A stretch of DNA of 10,401 nucleotides from Ichthyophonus hoferi. Lineage: Eukaryota; Opisthokonta; Ichthyosporea; Ichthyophonida; Ichthyophonidae. The position numbers and the translations under genes are program-made. The DNA lies in NCBI GenBank assembly GCA_002751075.1, contig NAOQ01000886.1:5573-15973 (forward strand). Reading direction: 5' to 3'. The notes below the pieces were generated by a model. It did not search any database. It worked only from the letters and a program-made list of their open reading frames with translations, and was not told the origin of the DNA. Below, piece by piece: positions 7,561 to 10,401 of this stretch; position 1 is the stretch's first letter, and each line of letters begins with the position of its first letter.

Positions 7561-8200
7561 AGTACCTTCTAATCCTCAATGATAGTAATATATATATAAG
7601 ATATTGCTAACAAGTCATAAGAAATATAAAGCTTTGTTTATAATCGGTTTTACGTCATTACTCGTGGTCTTTATTTTTTGCTTTCGTGATTTTTATTCTT
7701 TTCACCACCCTTGTTAACGGGTGTCCACATTTCGGGCCAAAATAGAACTAGTTTTATGGATCCTTATTGGCTAATGTGATTCACATAGACAGCATTAGCT
7801 CCAATAGAATTATTTGACTACAATTCGATCTTAATTTTGTGATTGGTCTAACGTTTTTATCCATATTTGGACGGCTTTTTAGCCATTGCCCGCATCATTA
7901 ATTGCTCACTTTCGGCTAATCTACGTTGACGAATAATTTCATCTGACGTAAAACGTCATTAAAAAAACTAAACTTGGACCAATCAACTTCATGACCTGCA
8001 TGTCGGCTGCCCACGTGTTCTTTTGGACATAACTATTTAGGGTACTTAATTTAAAATGTGTTTGGTTTAGGTGTGCATTTTTAGAACAAAAAAAAGAGAA
8101 AGCGTGGATGCCATAGAGAGACAGATAGAAAAATTGAGCTCCAAAAAACATAAGTTCACAGCACAATTTTTTTTTATAAAAAATATTGTTGGCTTACTCG
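7561..8200. promoter_or_regulatory. Orphan promoter-like region with CCAAT and TGACGT motifs
   Basis: There are four CCAAT boxes in either orientation (7766-7770, 7801-7805, 7842-7846, 7979-7983). TTACGTCA (7650-7657) and a TGACGT/ACGTCA inverted pair (7944-7958) lie nearby. Such clustering is typical of fungal promoters with HAP and CREB/ATF-type bZIP sites. No convincing coding region follows on either strand. Open stretches near 7939-8295 are short, and the plus-strand one begins at GTG. It may drive a short or spliced transcript, or be the remains of a promoter. Confidence 0.35.
7944..7958. promoter_or_regulatory. Inverted pair of TGACGT half-sites
   Basis: TGACGT, three A residues, then ACGTCA form a perfect 15-bp inverted repeat. 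Each half matches the core of CREB/ATF-type bZIP sites. Binding is inferred from motif only. Confidence 0.4.
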
Positions 8201-8372
8201 TTTTGTTTTTTACGTGTTTGACAGGACTTGTTTGTAAAAATTATAAAGTCACTGCAAAACTGGAAAGTAAAGAAGCCTATTGTATGGTGGTGTAGGTTTG
8301 CTTTCATTCATTGCACTATGTAACCATGTCTGGATTGGGTATGTGGTTGGGAAACATTTTAGGGATAAATAG
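8201..8372. repeat. Tandem repeat, copy 1 (about 172 bp)
   Basis: The copy starts TTTTGTTTTTTACGTGTTTG, continues TTTGTAAAAATTATAAAGTCAC and ACTGGAAAG, and then AAGAAGCC...GTATGG and TGTCTGGATTGGGTATGTGG. The same succession recurs in copies 2 and 3. No coding meaning is seen. Confidence 0.7.
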
Positions 8373-8466
8373 TTTTGTTTTTTTACGTGTTTGTAAAGAG
8401 TAATTGTTTGTAAAAATTACAAAACCACCACATAACTGGATAGGGGAGGGTTCTATGGGTAAATAA
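8373..8466. repeat. Tandem repeat, copy 2 (94 bp, shortened)
   Basis: The copy repeats TTTTGTTTTTTTACGTGTTTG and TTTGTAAAAATTACAAAACCAC, ending near ACTGGATAGGGGAGGG. It lacks the second half found in copies 1 and 3. Confidence 0.7.
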
Positions 8467-8620
8467 TTTTGTTTTCTTGCGTGCTTGAAGATATGAGCTG
8501 TTTGTTTCAATTATAAAATCACTACATGATTGGTTGGGAAAGAAGTCAGGAGTATGTGGTCGTCTCCGTATGTCTTCCTTTCATGTTTACCGTATACATT
8601 TGGATTGATGTTGTTGAAAA
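8467..8620. repeat. Tandem repeat, copy 3 (about 150 bp)
   Basis: The copy begins TTTTGTTTTCTTGCGTGCTTG, then CAATTATAAAATCACTAC, GATTGGTTGGGAAAGAAG, and the second half with ACATTTGGATTGATGTTG corresponding to the end of copy 1. The right border is approximate. Confidence 0.6.
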
Positions 8621-10363
8621 AAGTTTTAAAGGTAAATTTTCCCCTAACCGGATTCAAATTAATAAGTAGAATTTTTTTTTTTCTAACAATAAATAAACTA
8701 TATTGTATTTTTTTTAAAAAAAAATCTGTTGTTAAAAATATGAAAGCATGACTGTTACTGGGTTTTTTGCTTGTTTTGTTTTGAGAACGCTGTTTGATCT
8801 ACGGGAGTAACAGACAAGCATAGTAAATGTGATTCCACGGGTCTCCTCCTAAACATTTTCTATTCACCATTTATAATACATATATATATTATATATTATA
8901 GTAATATGATACAGCTAAAATTGGGTCATTATTTTTTTTATTTATGAAGCAAATTGTATATCTCTTGTTGTTTATAGCTTACGCCACTAATATTGCAAGG
9001 TATTGGTTCATTATGAATATCGGATATACTTAAAGCCAATCATATAAGAGAGTTATTTCAATGAAGTTGGAATACATTTCTAAATTAAAAAGAATCACAG
9101 ACGAGAAAATACTGGAAGCAAACATAACCTTTTCTGGGTCACGATTAATTAACAAATGACATAAGTCAAAATAGAGAGATAGATATACAACAAAAATATA
9201 GATAAATATAATGCTACTACTTTATTATTTCTAATAGTTACTTTTATTTTTTTCATAAAGAGACCTTTTAATATCTCTATTGAGAATATTTATAATATCC
9301 ACGACCATTTGTTATTGTTTTATTCATGTCCGAGGTTAGGTTGGCGAATTCTTTCTTAACCAACGCTCTTTGCTATAGAATATTATAGAAATACCAAATC
9401 AGTTTGATTCAAAGAGATATCAATTGAACAATAGTTAAATCTTGATTAAAATGATTATTCTACCAATTAATATTAGTTTTAGAAGCGAGTTGTTAGGGAA
9501 AAAACGTTCATAATCTTCCTGTATAAGTACTTTAATGTCGTACTATTTATAGTTTTATGCTTCAAATTTTAGACTTTATACTACGGAATACTCTTTATGT
9601 ACCAAGAAAACATATTGGTAGACCAGCTCTGCGCTCATATGCACGCTCCTCCTTCTAGAATTTGAGCCATAGTATATATTATCGGTAGCCTTTCTTGATC
9701 CTATTATTTACGTATGACAACAGTATAGATGCAGATGTTTATATATGTTAAGACAGACTATAATACATAGTGTTGGCAATCGCGAATAGGCAATACTTTG
9801 TAAATTTATTATAAACTTAAATTAACCAATCATATAATTTAACATCTTTTTAAAACCAAATCATTATAGGCTTTCTTATTGCTTGAACATTTTGTTCATC
9901 CTATTGGTCTATAGTTTGTGTATTCTGTTGCAAGACCATTAACTTCGAATGAATGCCGGAATTTTGATAACAAGCGGATTATGAAATGATTGGTCTAATA
10001 TTTTTTAATGGAATAACGTTCTTAGCCAGTTAAATTGATTTTTCAATATATAGAATGTGAGGATTTATTTACATTAATGAGAAAATTAGCTAAAGAGCGC
10101 GTCATCGAGGCAAGATCAGATAATTCTAGTGGGCCTCAGTAGTCATCTGTGAATTATACTAGTCAATAAGGATCTTTATCGGTCCTATTTACGTTGATGA
10201 ACAAGGCCACAATTGACACCCACAATAAACAAAGGTCGGAAAAGGATAAAAGGGAACGGAATCAATTAATAAACGCTCCGGCACACAGGCATACCCGACA
10301 ACCCGCACGCCTGCATATGTGTAGTACTAATATAAAGCTTTTTGTTATTTGTTAAACAATATC

Positions 10364-10366
<3 letters not shown>
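8621..10366. other. AT-rich stretch with no recognised feature
   Basis: No open frame of meaningful length, tRNA, rRNA or repeat family is recognised. A 32-codon ATG frame at 9061-9159 is the only small frame that looked protein-like. It has no supporting motif. The last 170 bases before the AT run (about 10195-10325) are somewhat less AT-rich and contain short C-rich words, without identifiable function. Confidence 0.5.

Positions 10367-10401
<35 letters not shown>
10367..10401. repeat. (AT)n microsatellite at the right edge
   Basis: The last 35 bases are an uninterrupted AT run, matching the left edge. This is probably an assembly break point. Confidence 0.95.

Noticed and set aside
8071-8295. 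74-codon plus-strand open frame with a lysine-rich start and a hydrophobic stretch
   Set aside because: It begins at GTG and runs into the tandem repeats. The hydrophobic part is a by-product of T-rich DNA.
9061-9159. 32-codon ATG frame that reads like a protein
   Set aside because: Too short, with no splice signals or similarity I can support.
8357-9500. Telomere-like TTAGGG words
   Set aside because: Only isolated single occurrences (near 8360 and 9492), never in tandem.

Overview
This is an AT-rich eukaryotic window, most likely from a fungus. It holds one clear protein-coding gene in a field of decayed repeats. The gene is intronless with a compact promoter, and the surrounding DNA is dominated by A and T, with several microsatellites. 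Together with the style of the secreted phosphatase this would fit an early-diverging fungus, for example Zoopagomycota/Kickxellomycotina, but the taxon is an impression and is not proven by the sequence. Both ends are pure (AT)n runs, so the window may be a whole contig that stops at microsatellites.

Layout. 1-30 is an AT microsatellite. 58-2745 is a degenerate direct-repeat array of four units (A-D, full unit about 585 bp). Unit C is split by about 0.7 kb of unrelated sequence. 2674-3267 is a minus-strand LTR-like copy whose tail is shared with the array units. 3790-4153 (minus) is a weak, decayed retropepsin-like remnant that may belong to the same fossil Ty3/gypsy-type element. 4154-4496 is the promoter region and 4497-5759 is a 420-residue secreted histidine acid phosphatase. 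5760-6660 is non-coding. 6661-7107 is a second LTR-like copy, on the plus strand and inverted relative to the first. It is followed directly by an 11-nt match to an initiator tRNA-Met primer-binding site and by a decayed leader/gag-like stretch (7119-7560). 7650-7985 is a cluster of CCAAT and TGACGT motifs with no recognisable gene after it. 8201-8620 is a threefold tandem repeat. 8621-10366 has nothing I can name. 10367-10401 is again (AT)n.

The phosphatase is the only gene I would annotate as functional. The two LTR copies, about 3.4 kb apart and facing each other across it, are the main structural feature. I see no operon, defence locus or obviously new multi-gene system. The points most worth a second look are the inverted LTR pair, the array that has captured an LTR tail, a conserved 16-bp palindrome, the non-canonical RHG motif of the phosphatase, and the orphan promoter-like cluster.
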